Positions 20,433 to 31,250 are shown, counted from the stretch's first letter. The stretch: DNA of 64,000 nt from Bacteroidota bacterium (GCA_023251455.1 JAHEYT010000048.1:1-64000); one strand, 5' to 3'. Made by a program: numbers and translations. Notes: generated by a model from the sequence alone, not told the origin.

Positions 20433-21740
20433 ATGGCAACATTTAAAATTGAAGGCGGAGTCAAACTACATGGAGATTTACACCCGCAAGGCGCAAAAAA
20501 CGAAGCACTTCAGGTAATTTGTGCCGTATTACTAACTTCGGATGAAGTTAAGATTAACAACATTCCTGAAATCAGTGACGTCATCAAACTGATTGAAATT
20601 TTAACCCAACTTGGTGTAAAAACCGAACGCACTGGCAAAGGGAATTATACTTTTCAGGCCGACGTTATTCAGCTCGATTACCTTAAAACAGAAAAATTTG
20701 CCCGTCAGGCATCCAGCCTTCGTGGATCGATCATGATTTTGGGTCCACTTTTGGCACGTTTTGGAATTGGATACATTCCACAACCAGGCGGCGACAAAAT
20801 CGGACGGCGACGGTTGGATACCCATTTTATTGGGTTACAAAAACTTGGAGCCACATTCAAATACAATCCTGAAGAACTTTTTTACAGCGTTGAAGCAAAG
20901 AAGCTTAAAGGTACTTACATGCTACTCGACGAAGCGTCGGTAACGGGAACGGCCAACATTGTAATGGCCGCATCGATGGCTGAAGGTACAACTACCATAT
21001 ACAATGCCGCCTGCGAACCTTATTTGCAGCAACTCTGTAAAATGCTGGTTTCGATGGGTGCAGTTATCGAAGGAATTGGCTCGAACCTGCTCACTGTAAA
21101 AGGAGTTAGTTCGCTTAAAGGTTGCGCACACGAAATACTGCCCGACATGATTGAAGTTGGCAGTTTTATTGGTTTGGCCGCAATGACCAGATCTGAAATT
21201 ACCATCAAAAACGCTGGTATACCCCATTTGGGAATTATTCCGGAGCAATTTAAACGACTGGGAATTATTATCGAAGAACGAAACGACGATCTGTTTATTC
21301 CAGCACAGGATCATTATGAGATTGAAACTTTCATGGATGGCTCGATCATGAACATTGCCGATGCCCCTTGGCCCGGTCTGACACCCGATTTGCTCAGCAT
21401 CTTTCTGGTTATTGCAACTCAAGCCAAGGGAAGTGTCCTGATCCACCAGAAGATGTTCGAAAGCCGATTGTTCTTTGTCGACAAACTTATTGACATGGGA
21501 GCGCAGATTATTCTTTGTGACCCACACCGTGCAACAGTTATCGGACTCGATCACAAATACCAGCTCAGGGCAACCAACATGAGTTCTCCCGATATTCGTG
21601 CAGGAGTTGCATTGCTAATTGCAGCGCTATCGGCTCAGGGAACCAGCAAAATATCGAATATAGAACAAATCGACCGTGGATATGAAAATATTGACGAACG
21701 TTTGAATGCGATTGGTGCGCGAATTACCCGTATTGACTGA
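20433..21740 (+). CDS. murA: UDP-N-acetylglucosamine 1-carboxyvinyltransferase with Asp in place of the active-site Cys
   Basis: 435 residues, full length. MurA transfers enolpyruvate from PEP to UDP-GlcNAc, the first committed step of peptidoglycan synthesis in the cytoplasm. Lys22 (QGAKNEAL) and Arg91 are conserved. The loop that in E. coli reads PGGCTIGARP reads PGGDKIGRRR here, so the residue equivalent to Cys115 is Asp121. This replacement is known from Mycobacterium, Chlamydia and Borrelia and abolishes alkylation by fosfomycin. The rest of the protein is canonical, including LTPDLLSIFLV and the C-terminal domain repeat. Confidence 0.95.
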   Translation: MATFKIEGGVKLHGDLHPQGAKNEALQVICAVLLTSDEVKINNIPEISDVIKLIEILTQLGVKTERTGKGNYTFQADVIQLDYLKTEKFARQASSLRGSIMILGPLLARFGIGYIPQPGGDKIGRRRLDTHFIGLQKLGATFKYNPEELFYSVEAKKLKGTYMLLDEASVTGTANIVMAASMAEGTTTIYNAACEPYLQQLCKMLVSMGAVIEGIGSNLLTVKGVSSLKGCAHEILPDMIEVGSFIGLAAMTRSEITIKNAGIPHLGIIPEQFKRLGIIIEERNDDLFIPAQDHYEIETFMDGSIMNIADAPWPGLTPDLLSIFLVIATQAKGSVLIHQKMFESRLFFVDKLIDMGAQIILCDPHRATVIGLDHKYQLRATNMSSPDIRAGVALLIAALSAQGTSKISNIEQIDRGYENIDERLNAIGARITRID

Positions 21741-21880
21741 TAATCTTAGGGGAAAGCCATCAGTCATTTGGAAAGTCACTTTTAAACTTTTTTCCAAGGA
21801 CTATCGACATTTTTCAATTTTGTTCCTGTTAATATTTCCAAACAAAGCAATCCATTTCAATAAACCTAGTCGTGAATTAT

Positions 21881-21888
21881 TATTTTTG
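21881..21888 (+). promoter_or_regulatory. -7 box candidate of the TlpA-like gene
   Basis: TATTTTTG matches TAnnTTTG and lies 40 bases before the start codon. A TTTC stands 22 bases upstream instead of TTTG. Confidence 0.35.
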
Positions 21889-21928
21889 CAAAAGTAAAAA
21901 GGTATAAACATCAAGAAATTACACAAAT

Positions 21929-22471
21929 ATGAAACTTGGAGCTACATTAATTTTTGCCCTCTTATTCACTTTCGCAAGTTTGGCAAACTCAAACAAGACC
22001 GAAAATAAAGGAGGCGAAGCAACTATCGGATTGAACATTGGAAATAAGGCACCTGAAATTAGCGAAAAAACTGCTGATGGTAAAGAACTTAAACTCTCCT
22101 CTCTTCATGGGAAAGTGGTATTGATTGATTTTTGGGCATCGTGGTGCGGACCTTGCCGCAGGGAAAACCCGACCGTAGTAGCTACATACGAAAAATTCAA
22201 AGATACCAAATTCAAGAATGGCAAAGGATTCACCGTTTACAGTGTTTCGTTGGATAAAGATAAAGCCGCATGGGAACAGGCAATCACCGCAGATAAACTC
22301 GGCTGGGAAAACCATGTTAGCGATTTGCAGGGATGGAATGCTAAATTTGCGGGAATCTACGGAGTTCGAAGTATTCCGGCCAGTTTCCTGATTGATGGGG
22401 ATGGAGTTATTGTTGCAAAAAACCTGCGTGGACCAGCTTTGGAACAAGCATTAAATGATCTTTTGAAATAG
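21929..22471 (+). CDS. Exported TlpA-like thiol-disulfide protein
   Basis: 180 residues. Residues 1-20 form a signal peptide (ATLIFALLFTFASLAN). The thioredoxin fold carries the redox motif WCGPCRREN (about residues 71-79) and the cis-proline region SIPASFLID. It likely reduces or isomerises disulfides in the periplasm; the exact partner is unknown. It is monocistronic, with its own promoter candidate and a strong terminator. A second TlpA-like protein lies in the his region (34218-34745). Confidence 0.85.
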   Translation: MKLGATLIFALLFTFASLANSNKTENKGGEATIGLNIGNKAPEISEKTADGKELKLSSLHGKVVLIDFWASWCGPCRRENPTVVATYEKFKDTKFKNGKGFTVYSVSLDKDKAAWEQAITADKLGWENHVSDLQGWNAKFAGIYGVRSIPASFLIDGDGVIVAKNLRGPALEQALNDLLK

Positions 22472-22492
22472 AAACAAAATCTCATCTTATAG

Positions 22493-22526
22493 AAAAGGCA
22501 GTTCGCACAACGAGCTGCCTTTTTTG
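22493..22526 (+). terminator. Intrinsic terminator after the TlpA-like gene
   Basis: Arms AAAAGGCAGTTCG and CGAGCTGCCTTTT pair over 13 positions with one G-U wobble, loop CACAA, followed by a T-run. Confidence 0.8.
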
Positions 22527-22614
22527 CGTCAATCAAAAAAATCAACGTCTTCCAACTTCCGTCTCCTGACTTCTCGCCTCTTCGGTGTCAGTTATCAATT
22601 ATTTAAAATGCCAA

Positions 22615-22647
22615 TTTGTCAATTGTAATTCAATGGCAGTATATTTG
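22615..22647 (+). promoter_or_regulatory. Consensus promoter of grpE-dnaJ
   Basis: The -33 element TTTG (22615-22618), a 21-base spacer and the -7 element TATATTTG (22640-22647) match the Bacteroidota primary-sigma consensus at every defined position. The start codon of grpE is 36 bases downstream. No CIRCE-type inverted repeat (TTAGCACTC) is visible, so HrcA control is not indicated. Confidence 0.75.
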
Positions 22648-22682
22648 CAGTTCAGAAAACACAAATTTAAAATTCAAGAATA

Positions 22683-23261
22683 ATGGCTACGGATAAAGAA
22701 AAGGTTAACGAAGAACTCGAAATCGAAACACCGGGTTCAACCGAACAACCGGAAGATCAACACAAAAAAGAGACTAAAAAAGATAAAGCCCACAAAAAAA
22801 ACAAGGTTGAAGAACAACTGGAAAAAGCTGAATCAGAATTACTTGAATTGAAAGACAAGCATATTCGGTTACAGGCTGAATTTGACAATTACAGAAAAAG
22901 AACCTTGAAAGAACGCATGGAATTGTTAAAAACAGCAGGCGAAAGTGTGTTGGTCGGCATTCTTCCGGTAATTGACGATTTTGACCGTGCGGTACAAACA
23001 CTTGACGCTATTGAAGCGGAAGGACATTTAAAAGACGGTGTTCTGTTGATCTACAACAAATTCCAGGATTTTCTGAAACAAAACGGGATAAAGGAAATTG
23101 AAGCCAAAGAGCAAACCTTCGACACTGATTTGCACGAAGCAATCACCACATTTCCTGCGCCTACGGATGAACTCAAAGGCAAAATTATTGACGTAGTACA
23201 GAAAGGTTACTATTTGAACGACAAAGTAATACGACACTCAAAAGTAGTTATTGGCGAGTAA
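22683..23261 (+). CDS. grpE: Nucleotide exchange factor GrpE
   Basis: 192 residues. A charged N-terminal region (residues 1-40) is followed by a long coiled coil and the conserved segment [16 protein letters not shown]. The C-terminal beta-domain includes [19 protein letters not shown] and [20 protein letters not shown]. GrpE exchanges ADP for ATP on DnaK and senses temperature. It is followed by dnaJ 19 bases later; dnaK is not in the window. Confidence 0.95.
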   Translation: MATDKEKVNEELEIETPGSTEQPEDQHKKETKKDKAHKKNKVEEQLEKAESELLELKDKHIRLQAEFDNYRKRTLKERMELLKTAGESVLVGILPVIDDFDRAVQTLDAIEAEGHLKDGVLLIYNKFQDFLKQNGIKEIEAKEQTFDTDLHEAITTFPAPTDELKGKIIDVVQKGYYLNDKVIRHSKVVIGE

Positions 23262-23280
23262 GCCAGATATATTTGAACAA

Positions 23281-24432
23281 ATGACAAAACGCGATTTTTA
23301 CGAGATTCTTGGTGTCAGCAAAAATGCGACTGCTGATGAAATAAAAAAGGCCTACCGGCAAAAAGCAATTCAGTTTCACCCTGACAAAAACCCAGGCAAT
23401 AAAGAAGCCGAGGAAAAATTTAAGGAAGCGGCTGAAGCCTATGAAATTTTGAGCAGTCCTGAAAAACGTCAGAAATACGATCAGTTTGGTCATGCCGGAA
23501 TGGGCGGAAACGCTGGTTTTGGTGGCCACGACATGTCGATGGACGATATTTTCTCGATGTTTGGCGACGTTTTTGGCGGCGGTGGCTTTGGAGGTTTCGG
23601 TGGTTTTGGTGGCGGTTCGCGCAGCCGTGGCCCGCGTCAGCACCGTGGATCCGATCTTCGCGTTAAAGTTTCGCTTTCGTTACTCGAAGTATTAAACGGC
23701 GTTGAGAAAAAAATCAAGGTAAAAAAATACGTTCCTTGTACCCATTGCAATGGATCTGGCGCGCAAGGCGGTTCGTCGTATACGAATTGTTCAACTTGCC
23801 GGGGTTCTGGACATGTTACCCGCATTCAGAATACATTATTGGGACAAATGCAGACAACAGCAACCTGCCCAACCTGTAACGGAGAAGGACAAATTATTAC
23901 CAATAAATGTACGCATTGTCAGGGAGAAGGCGTGGTTCGCGAAGAAGAAGTAATCAGCATCCGTATCCCTGCCGGAGTTGGCGAAGGAATGCAGCTGAAT
24001 GTTTCAGGAAAAGGAAATGCCGGACGCCGTAGTGGTGTTAATGGTGACCTTTTTGTAGTCATTCAGGAAGAAGAACACAAAGACCTGGTTCGTGACGGGA
24101 ACAACCTGATTTATGATCTTTTTGTGACTTTCCCTGAAATAACTTTAGGCACAACCAAAGAAATCCCTACGGTTGACAGCAAGGTGAAAGTTAAAATTGA
24201 AGCAGGAACCCAACCTGAAAAAATACTTCGTTTACGCGGGAAAGGCCTGCCTGATGTGAATGGCTACGGCAAAGGCGATTTGCTGGTTCGCGTTCATGTT
24301 TGGATACCTAAAAAAGTAAACTCGGAGGAAAAGAAACTTCTGGAAAAATTGCAGTCGTCGCCTAATTTTGCCGATGGCCCTGACCAGTCGGACAAGAACT
24401 TATTCGATAAAATGAGGGATATTTTTGATTAG
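23281..24432 (+). CDS. dnaJ: Chaperone DnaJ
   Basis: 383 residues from [16 protein letters not shown]; the frame is open 30 bases further upstream into grpE, but the J-domain start fixes this ATG. The J domain has the HPD motif (FHPDKNPGN). A Gly/Phe-rich linker follows (about residues 75-125), then four zinc-binding CxxCxGxG motifs ([32 protein letters not shown]) and the C-terminal substrate-binding domains. DnaJ stimulates DnaK ATP hydrolysis. It is second in the grpE-dnaJ operon. Confidence 0.96.
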   Translation: MTKRDFYEILGVSKNATADEIKKAYRQKAIQFHPDKNPGNKEAEEKFKEAAEAYEILSSPEKRQKYDQFGHAGMGGNAGFGGHDMSMDDIFSMFGDVFGGGGFGGFGGFGGGSRSRGPRQHRGSDLRVKVSLSLLEVLNGVEKKIKVKKYVPCTHCNGSGAQGGSSYTNCSTCRGSGHVTRIQNTLLGQMQTTATCPTCNGEGQIITNKCTHCQGEGVVREEEVISIRIPAGVGEGMQLNVSGKGNAGRRSGVNGDLFVVIQEEEHKDLVRDGNNLIYDLFVTFPEITLGTTKEIPTVDSKVKVKIEAGTQPEKILRLRGKGLPDVNGYGKGDLLVRVHVWIPKKVNSEEKKLLEKLQSSPNFADGPDQSDKNLFDKMRDIFD

Positions 24433-24464
24433 TATCGGATACTCCCGAATACTCCCGTTGTCTT

Positions 24465-24737
24465 TTTATTAAGCTCTGAAAAAGTTTTATTAAGCTCCAA
24501 GAATGTTTTATTAAGGGGCAAGAAACTTTTATTAAGCTACCGGAAAGATTTATTAAGGGGCAAGAAAGATTTATTAGGCTTCAAGAAACTTTTATTAAGA
24601 AGCAAGAAAGATTTATTAAGCTCCAAGAAACATTTATTAAGAGGCAAGAATGTTTTATTAAAAGGCAAGAAAGAATTATTAAACTTCAAGAAACTTTTAT
24701 TAAGAGGCAAGAATGTTTTATTAAGGGGCAAGAAATT
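24465..24737. repeat. Thirteen tandem 21-bp repeats between dnaJ and mltG
   Basis: Thirteen consecutive units of exactly 21 bases (24465-24485 through 24717-24737), consensus TTTATTAAGnnnCAAGAAA plus two variable bases; two decayed units follow to 24779. No unit has an indel. The three variable bases after TTTATTAAG tend to alternate between a CTC/CTT class and a GGG/AGG/AAG class, suggesting a 42-bp higher-order unit. Because 21 is a multiple of three, both strands stay open over most of the array (plus-strand heptads such as FIKLQE, minus-strand heptads such as LNKSFLP). I do not call a gene: the plus frame has no start codon and the minus frame ends at a stop inside unit 4. Confidence 0.9.
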
Positions 24738-24804
24738 CTGATGAAGCGCTAAAAATGCTTGATGAATTTCCATAAAAGATATTGGCTAAAGTGTCGCTGA
24801 AACC

Positions 24805-24853
24805 ATAAAAAAGCTGCCGGAAGATTGATCTGATTCAATTCTTCCGGCAGCTT
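24805..24853 (-). terminator. Intrinsic terminator after mltG
   Basis: Arms AAGCTGCCGGAAGA (24811-24824) and TCTTCCGGCAGCTT (24840-24853) are perfect over 14 bp; the A-run at 24805-24812 gives a U-tract on the minus strand. Confidence 0.85.
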
Positions 24854-24880
24854 CTTTTTATGCGATCAACCCCGCTACAA

Positions 24881-25942
24881 TTACTGCATGATATCCTGCG
24901 CATTGAGTGCCTCGCGGTATTTCCGGGCATTCTCGTTGTGAGCGCTAAGTGTTTTAGCAAAATTGTGGTATCCCGAAAAATCCTCGCGGGCACACATGTA
25001 GATGTATTGTGTTTTTGAAGCATTCAAAACCGATTCGATACTTGAAATTTCAGGAAAATTAATAGGTCCCGGAGGCAAACCCGGATATTTATAGGTATTG
25101 TAAGGCGAATCAATTGCCAGGTGGCTGTTCAACACACGCTTAATCCGGAAGTTCCCCAACGCAAATTTCACTGTAGGATCGGCCTGTAAAGGCATTCCAC
25201 GCTTTATTCGGTTCAGGTACAAGCCCGCAATAATTGGTTTTTCATCTTTTTTGTTACTTTCCTCCTGAACGATTGATGCTACAGTCATTACCTCTTCAGG
25301 AGTCAAACCCATTTCGGTAGCTTTACTTCGGCGTTCGTCATTCCAAAAATGTTTGTATTCCATCGACATACGTTCCAAAAACTGATCAGCAGTAGTTGTC
25401 CAGTAAAATTCGTATGTATTCGGAATAAACATGCAATGAAAGGTACTCTCTGTAAATCCGTATTTCTCGAAAGTAACAGGGTCAGTGAATTTTTTAAGCA
25501 GCTCAACAGAATCGGGTTGAATATATTTGGCAACAGCACCTGCCAGTTCAGCAATAAACCGCAAATTATTAAACGTAACCTGAACCGGCTGCTGATTACC
25601 TGATCTCAACATGTTCAGAATTTCGTTGGTATTCAGCCCCTTATCCAACAAGTACTTACCCGGCTTTATCAGTTGTGCATATTTCTTGCGTTTTGCTACC
25701 CATTCAAAAGCTTTGTAGTCCTGGATAATTTCATGCTTTTTCAAGCTATCCAAAACTTGCTCGTATGTGGCATTGAGCGGAATAATAATACTTCCTGGTG
25801 TGTTAATGTTGGGTTCAAAAATATACTTATACAATTGGTATCCACGAAATCCACCTCCGGCAACAGCAATAATAAATACAATAACGATCCATTTATTCAA
25901 TCGGGGAAACAACATAAGTTTATTTTTTTGGACTAAATCCAT
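24881..25942 (-). CDS. mltG: Endolytic murein transglycosylase MltG
   Basis: 353 residues. One N-terminal membrane anchor (about residues 17-30) is followed by a LysM-like region and the YceG catalytic domain with FIPNTYEFYWTTT (172-184), ASIVQEES (222-229) and LYLNRIKRGMPLQADPTV. MltG cuts nascent peptidoglycan strands at the inner membrane and sets glycan length. The C-terminal YKYPGLPPGPI motif is typical. It is monocistronic and converges on dnaJ across the tandem repeat array. Confidence 0.92.
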   Translation of the reverse strand: MDLVQKNKLMLFPRLNKWIVIVFIIAVAGGGFRGYQLYKYIFEPNINTPGSIIIPLNATYEQVLDSLKKHEIIQDYKAFEWVAKRKKYAQLIKPGKYLLDKGLNTNEILNMLRSGNQQPVQVTFNNLRFIAELAGAVAKYIQPDSVELLKKFTDPVTFEKYGFTESTFHCMFIPNTYEFYWTTTADQFLERMSMEYKHFWNDERRSKATEMGLTPEEVMTVASIVQEESNKKDEKPIIAGLYLNRIKRGMPLQADPTVKFALGNFRIKRVLNSHLAIDSPYNTYKYPGLPPGPINFPEISSIESVLNASKTQYIYMCAREDFSGYHNFAKTLSAHNENARKYREALNAQDIMQ

Positions 25943-26262
25943 GTTTATTCAGGTTTTTCCGATAAAAATAATCATTTCATTTAAAGTACCTAACGTCAGG
26001 ATTAAAGTTGAATGTGTAAAGGAGTCAAAACAACCCTATCTATCAGCACATTAAATTGAGAAATGTTTTTTATGAATCCTGTTCTGATTTTGATTTCTAC
26101 CAAATATTCCTGAAATTATATGATATTAATTCCTGTGTGAATTTCTTATGTATTCTTTATCATCTTTTTCTTAATTTCCGAACGAATGAAAAACAGTTCT
26201 GTTCGGTTTGCCTGAAATTGTTTATTTTCGCTGCACAATATCACAAGTCAAAATATTCCGAT
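25943..26262. other. 320-base divergent intergenic region
   Basis: AT-rich region between mltG (minus) and the flavodiiron gene (plus). It contains an inverted repeat CCGAAC/GTTCGG (about 26178-26206) and a TATTTTCG box (26223-26230) that matches TAnnTTTG at seven of eight positions, 33 bases before the flavodiiron start. A continuous open frame covers part of it but shows no conserved residues. I see no other feature. Confidence 0.4.
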
Positions 26263-27450
26263 ATGCACAAGGTTAATTTAGCCGAAAATATTTATTACGT
26301 GGGATTTAATGATCGTAAAACCCATCTATTTGAAAATATCTGGCCCATTCCAAAAGGGGTTTCATACAATTCGTATCTTATTGTTGATGAAAAAATAGCG
26401 TTGATTGATACCGTCGAACGTTCGTACATCGACGATTATCTCGACCAGATTTCAGCCTTAACCGAAGGACGTCCGGTGGATTACCTCGTCATTAATCACA
26501 TGGAACCCGATCATTCAGGAGCGCTAAAAGCAGTTATTTCGCGGTATCCGGATATTACCCTTGTCGGTAATAAGAAGACTTTTGAGATGGCAGCCAATTT
26601 CTACCAGGTCACACAAAAATCAATTGAAGTATATGATGATTCGGAACTGTCGCTAGGTAAAACCAATTTACAGTTTACCACAATACCCATGGTACATTGG
26701 CCTGAAACAATGGTTACTTTTGAATCGACCAATAAGATTCTATTTACCGGAGATGCCTGTGGTAGCTATGGAACGCTTGACGGTGGAATTTTTGACGATG
26801 AGCTGGACTACACACAATATGATGAAGAAATTGTACGGTATTTCTCAAACATCGTAGGAAAATATTGTGCTCACACCCAGCGTGCTTTGAAGAAAATTGC
26901 CAAGTACGAAATTAAGATGATAGCTGCCACTCATGGTATGATCTGGCGATCGCACATCGATTTCATTCTGGATAAATACAACAAACTAAGCACCTACCAA
27001 ACCGAACCGGGAGCAGTAATTGTTTATGGTTCGATGTATGGGAATACCGCTAAGATGGCCGAAATCATTGCTCGCCAGCTGGCCGTAAGAGGAGTGAAAA
27101 ATATTCGGGTTTACGATTCTTCCAAAACACACCCATCGTTCATTATAAGCGACATATTTAAATATAAGGCTCTAATTTTGGGAAGTGCAGCTTACAACAA
27201 TGCCATGTTTCCCACGGTTGAAACTTTATTGACAACCATTAAACATATGGGAATTAAGGATCATCTTCTCAGTATCTTCGGTTCGTTCAGCTGGAATGGC
27301 GGCGGAGTGAAAAATCTCGAAAAATTTGCCGAAGAAATTAAATGGGAAGTTGTTGGTCAACCACTGGAAGAAAAAGGAGCGATGAAACCTGATCATTTTA
27401 ACAGGTATGTTGATCTTGCAAATGCGGTCGCCGACAAGATATTGGCATAA
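26263..27450 (+). CDS. Flavodiiron protein (A-type flavoprotein, FprA/ROO family)
   Basis: 395 residues from MHKVNLAENIYYVGF; an upstream open extension of 69 codons lacks homology. The N-terminal beta-lactamase-like domain has diiron ligands in NHMEPDHSGAL, VHWPETM, FTGDACGSYG and ATHGMIWR. The C-terminal flavodoxin domain begins IVYGSMYGNTAKMAE and ends near FGSFSWNGGGV. Such proteins reduce O2 to water or NO to N2O in the cytoplasm using electrons from rubredoxin or similar carriers, protecting anaerobes. No rubredoxin domain is fused. The gene has its own terminator. Confidence 0.92.
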   Translation: MHKVNLAENIYYVGFNDRKTHLFENIWPIPKGVSYNSYLIVDEKIALIDTVERSYIDDYLDQISALTEGRPVDYLVINHMEPDHSGALKAVISRYPDITLVGNKKTFEMAANFYQVTQKSIEVYDDSELSLGKTNLQFTTIPMVHWPETMVTFESTNKILFTGDACGSYGTLDGGIFDDELDYTQYDEEIVRYFSNIVGKYCAHTQRALKKIAKYEIKMIAATHGMIWRSHIDFILDKYNKLSTYQTEPGAVIVYGSMYGNTAKMAEIIARQLAVRGVKNIRVYDSSKTHPSFIISDIFKYKALILGSAAYNNAMFPTVETLLTTIKHMGIKDHLLSIFGSFSWNGGGVKNLEKFAEEIKWEVVGQPLEEKGAMKPDHFNRYVDLANAVADKILA

Positions 27451-27469
27451 ACCAATCACCAAATAGTGA

Positions 27470-27508
27470 TAAGGCTGTTCGTTAACATATGGGCAGCCTT
27501 ATTTTTTG
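27470..27508 (+). terminator. Intrinsic terminator after the flavodiiron gene
   Basis: Arms TAAGGCTG (27470-27477) and CAGCCTTA (27494-27501) followed by a T-run. Confidence 0.7.
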
Positions 27509-27595
27509 AAATCCACTCCGGAAAATTCGATCGTTCATTAATAAAATTTGTGAATAACTATTTGCCTTTTCCTAAGGAAATCCGGACTGAGAAAA

Positions 27596-27603
27596 TATCT
27601 TTG
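27596..27603 (+). promoter_or_regulatory. -7 box candidate of the DUF4494 gene
   Basis: TATCTTTG matches TAnnTTTG and lies 21 bases before the start codon. The nearest TTTG upstream is 31 bases away, too far for a standard -33 element. Confidence 0.35.
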
Positions 27604-27624
27604 CAGATCAAAAAAAATTAAAGT

Positions 27625-28209
27625 ATGCAAACTTGGTTCGAGTGTAAAGTAAAATATGTAAAAATCGACGACGACGGACGTGAACGTAAAGTAAGCGAAG
27701 TTTACCTTGTTGATGCGGTTACCTTTACCGATGCAGAAACACGTATCATTCAGAACGTGTCAACAATGGTTCGTGGTGAATTTATAGTTGATAACATCAA
27801 AAAGTCGAATATCGTTGAGATATATCCGCACGAAAACGGAGAATGGTGGTATAAAGCAAAAATCGGCATTGTCACGATCGACGAAAAAGCGGGAAAAGAG
27901 AAAAAAATCAATAATTATTTTCTGGTTGCTGCCGACGATATCAAACAGGCTCTGCAACGTCTGGAAGAAGGCCTTTCGTACATTCTGGTGCCTTATCAGA
28001 CCACATCGCTTGCCATTTGCAACATCGTTGATGTATTCCCTTATTTCGAGGACAATGTAAATAAACCAATTCCTTCGAACTTGAAACCATTGGCACAAGT
28101 GACCAAAAAACCGGTTTTTGAGGATGAAGATCTGGATGAAGAGGTCGTTTATTCGGCTGATGACGAAGATGAAGAAATTGAGGAAGAGGAAACTGACGAT
28201 CAGGAATAA
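27625..28209 (+). CDS. DUF4494 family protein
   Basis: 194 residues. It begins MQTWFECKVKYVKIDDDGRE and has two related halves of a beta-rich fold (residues 1-70 and 75-140, each with a KVKY/KAKI-type strand and a conserved WF or WWYKAKIG element). The C-terminal 35 residues are almost entirely acidic. It matches the Bacteroidota-specific DUF4494 family as I know it. No signal peptide or catalytic motif is evident; function unknown. Confidence 0.75.
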   Translation: MQTWFECKVKYVKIDDDGRERKVSEVYLVDAVTFTDAETRIIQNVSTMVRGEFIVDNIKKSNIVEIYPHENGEWWYKAKIGIVTIDEKAGKEKKINNYFLVAADDIKQALQRLEEGLSYILVPYQTTSLAICNIVDVFPYFEDNVNKPIPSNLKPLAQVTKKPVFEDEDLDEEVVYSADDEDEEIEEEETDDQE

Positions 28210-28233
28210 GATTTGCCGTTAAAATTTATTTAT

Positions 28234-28283
28234 AAAAAACATTGCTGGATTAGCTAAATGAAGCTTTTCCAGCAATGTTTTTT
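28234..28283. terminator. Bidirectional intrinsic terminator
   Basis: Perfect 16-bp arms AAAAAACATTGCTGGA (28234-28249) and TCCAGCAATGTTTTTT (28268-28283), loop 18 bases. A- and T-runs on either side allow termination of both the DUF4494 gene and the converging gene at 28310. Confidence 0.85.
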
Positions 28284-28309
28284 AAAGTCACTTTTCTGAT
28301 TTGAAATAT

Positions 28310-29014
28310 CTAGACCATCTCACGGGCCGATTTTTTCAGATTAATCATTACATGATAGAATTTAAAGCGGTCGCGTTGTATCGGGTCAAATTCATAATAG
28401 GCATTCACTATACGGCAAATGTCTTTCACCTCAGAATAAATTGAATTTATTTCATGTTTCAATTCCGCCCCTAACTGGTCGCTCCCAGGCGAGATGTCAA
28501 AGCAATTCTTTAATTCTGCAAGTCTTTCTTTATAAGCTATTAATCTATTCAACAAATTTTTGTCGATACCGCGGGCAAGGATTACCTGTTGCAACTCTGG
28601 TGTCATGTTGCGTTTAAATGTAGCCATCATTTTGTACAAACTAAAATGATCTCCATTTCTTGCTTCACTGAAGAAATCATCATAACCAAGATTGTCAAAA
28701 GTCTCCTTCAGGAAATCTTTGTCATGCTTGAAATCTACCCTTAACTCAGCGCGGAATACACTGACATCTTTTAGAGCAGCAATCATTAATTCGTAGAACT
28801 GACCATGTTTATCCAAATGATCGGTAAGAGATTCCTGAGTGAAATACTGATTAATAATTCTGTCAATTCTTCCTTTAAGGTTGGCAGCGTATTCAGGCGA
28901 CCAATTACGTCTGATTGAAGAGAGTTCATAGATGTTCTCGCTGAATGATTGAGCGATTTTTCTGCAAGTCAGAATGGTTGCAGTTCCGGTAAGGCAAGTT
29001 GATATGACATTCAT
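28310..29014 (-). CDS. Hypothetical helical protein
   Basis: 234 residues. I do not recognise a family. The sequence is predicted almost wholly helical and soluble, with a short hydrophobic stretch at the very N-terminus (residues 1-18) that could be a membrane anchor or simply a buried helix. Two Cys lie at residues 7 and 17. It is flanked by a bidirectional terminator and by the typA terminator, so it is a single-gene unit. Confidence 0.6.
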   Translation of the reverse strand: MNVISTCLTGTATILTCRKIAQSFSENIYELSSIRRNWSPEYAANLKGRIDRIINQYFTQESLTDHLDKHGQFYELMIAALKDVSVFRAELRVDFKHDKDFLKETFDNLGYDDFFSEARNGDHFSLYKMMATFKRNMTPELQQVILARGIDKNLLNRLIAYKERLAELKNCFDISPGSDQLGAELKHEINSIYSEVKDICRIVNAYYEFDPIQRDRFKFYHVMINLKKSAREMV

Positions 29015-29194
29015 AATGACAGGTTTTAATAAATTGAATTATTAATTAAAATATACGAAAAATTACGCTCAAAAGATATGTTTGATGCTTAAAATTTCAT
29101 CACTATGTTGTAAAATACAATGTCAATGAATCAACACTTTTCAACTTAAATTTTATCTCACAAAGCAGTAATATTGGCATATCCAGAAAAGAAA

Positions 29195-29228
29195 AAACCC
29201 TGATCAGCATGTTAACTGATCAGGGTTT
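29195..29228 (-). terminator. Intrinsic terminator after typA
   Basis: Perfect 13-bp arms AAACCCTGATCAG and CTGATCAGGGTTT around an 8-base loop; an A-run at 29192-29197 provides the U-tract on the minus strand. Confidence 0.85.
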
Positions 29229-29257
29229 CTGATATTTTGTGCAATAACCTTAAAAGA

Positions 29258-31060
<1,803 letters not shown>

Positions 31061-31080
31061 AGGTTCCAAAAATGAAGGCG

Positions 31081-31088
31081 CAAAGATA
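31081..31088 (-). promoter_or_regulatory. -7 box candidate of typA
   Basis: Minus-strand TATCTTTG matches TAnnTTTG, 20 bases before the typA start chosen here. A TTTG lies only 15 bases upstream. Confidence 0.4.
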
Positions 31089-31183
31089 GCCGAATAATCC
31101 AATCAAAATTGGTTTTACGGTAAGCTAGAGGTTAAGTTTATGTAAATACTACTATTTTAACAATTTAGGTACATTAGAAACGC

Positions 31184-31220
31184 AAAACGGAGGACTCCTT
31201 TTTACAGAATCCTCCGTTTT
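31184..31220 (-). terminator. Terminator at the end of the his operon
   Basis: Arms AAAACGGAGGA (31184-31194) and TCCTCCGTTTT (31210-31220), 11 bp perfect, loop 15. The U-tract on the minus strand is only four bases, so efficiency is uncertain. Confidence 0.65.
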
Positions 31221-31250
31221 TCAGGCTCGAAATATTCGGCCGAATAGCAA

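Noticed and set aside
24465-24737. CRISPR array
   Set aside because: Units are contiguous with no unique spacers of 25-40 bases, and no cas gene is nearby.
24537-24773. Minus-strand frame of 78 codons with heptads like LNKSFLP inside the repeat array
   Set aside because: The frame follows only from the 21-bp repeat unit, ends at a chance stop in unit 4, and the opposite strand is just as open.
26056-26262. 69-codon N-terminal extension of the flavodiiron protein
   Set aside because: It has no similarity to the family, is AT-rich and lies over the presumed promoter; the family start is MHKVNLAENIYYV.
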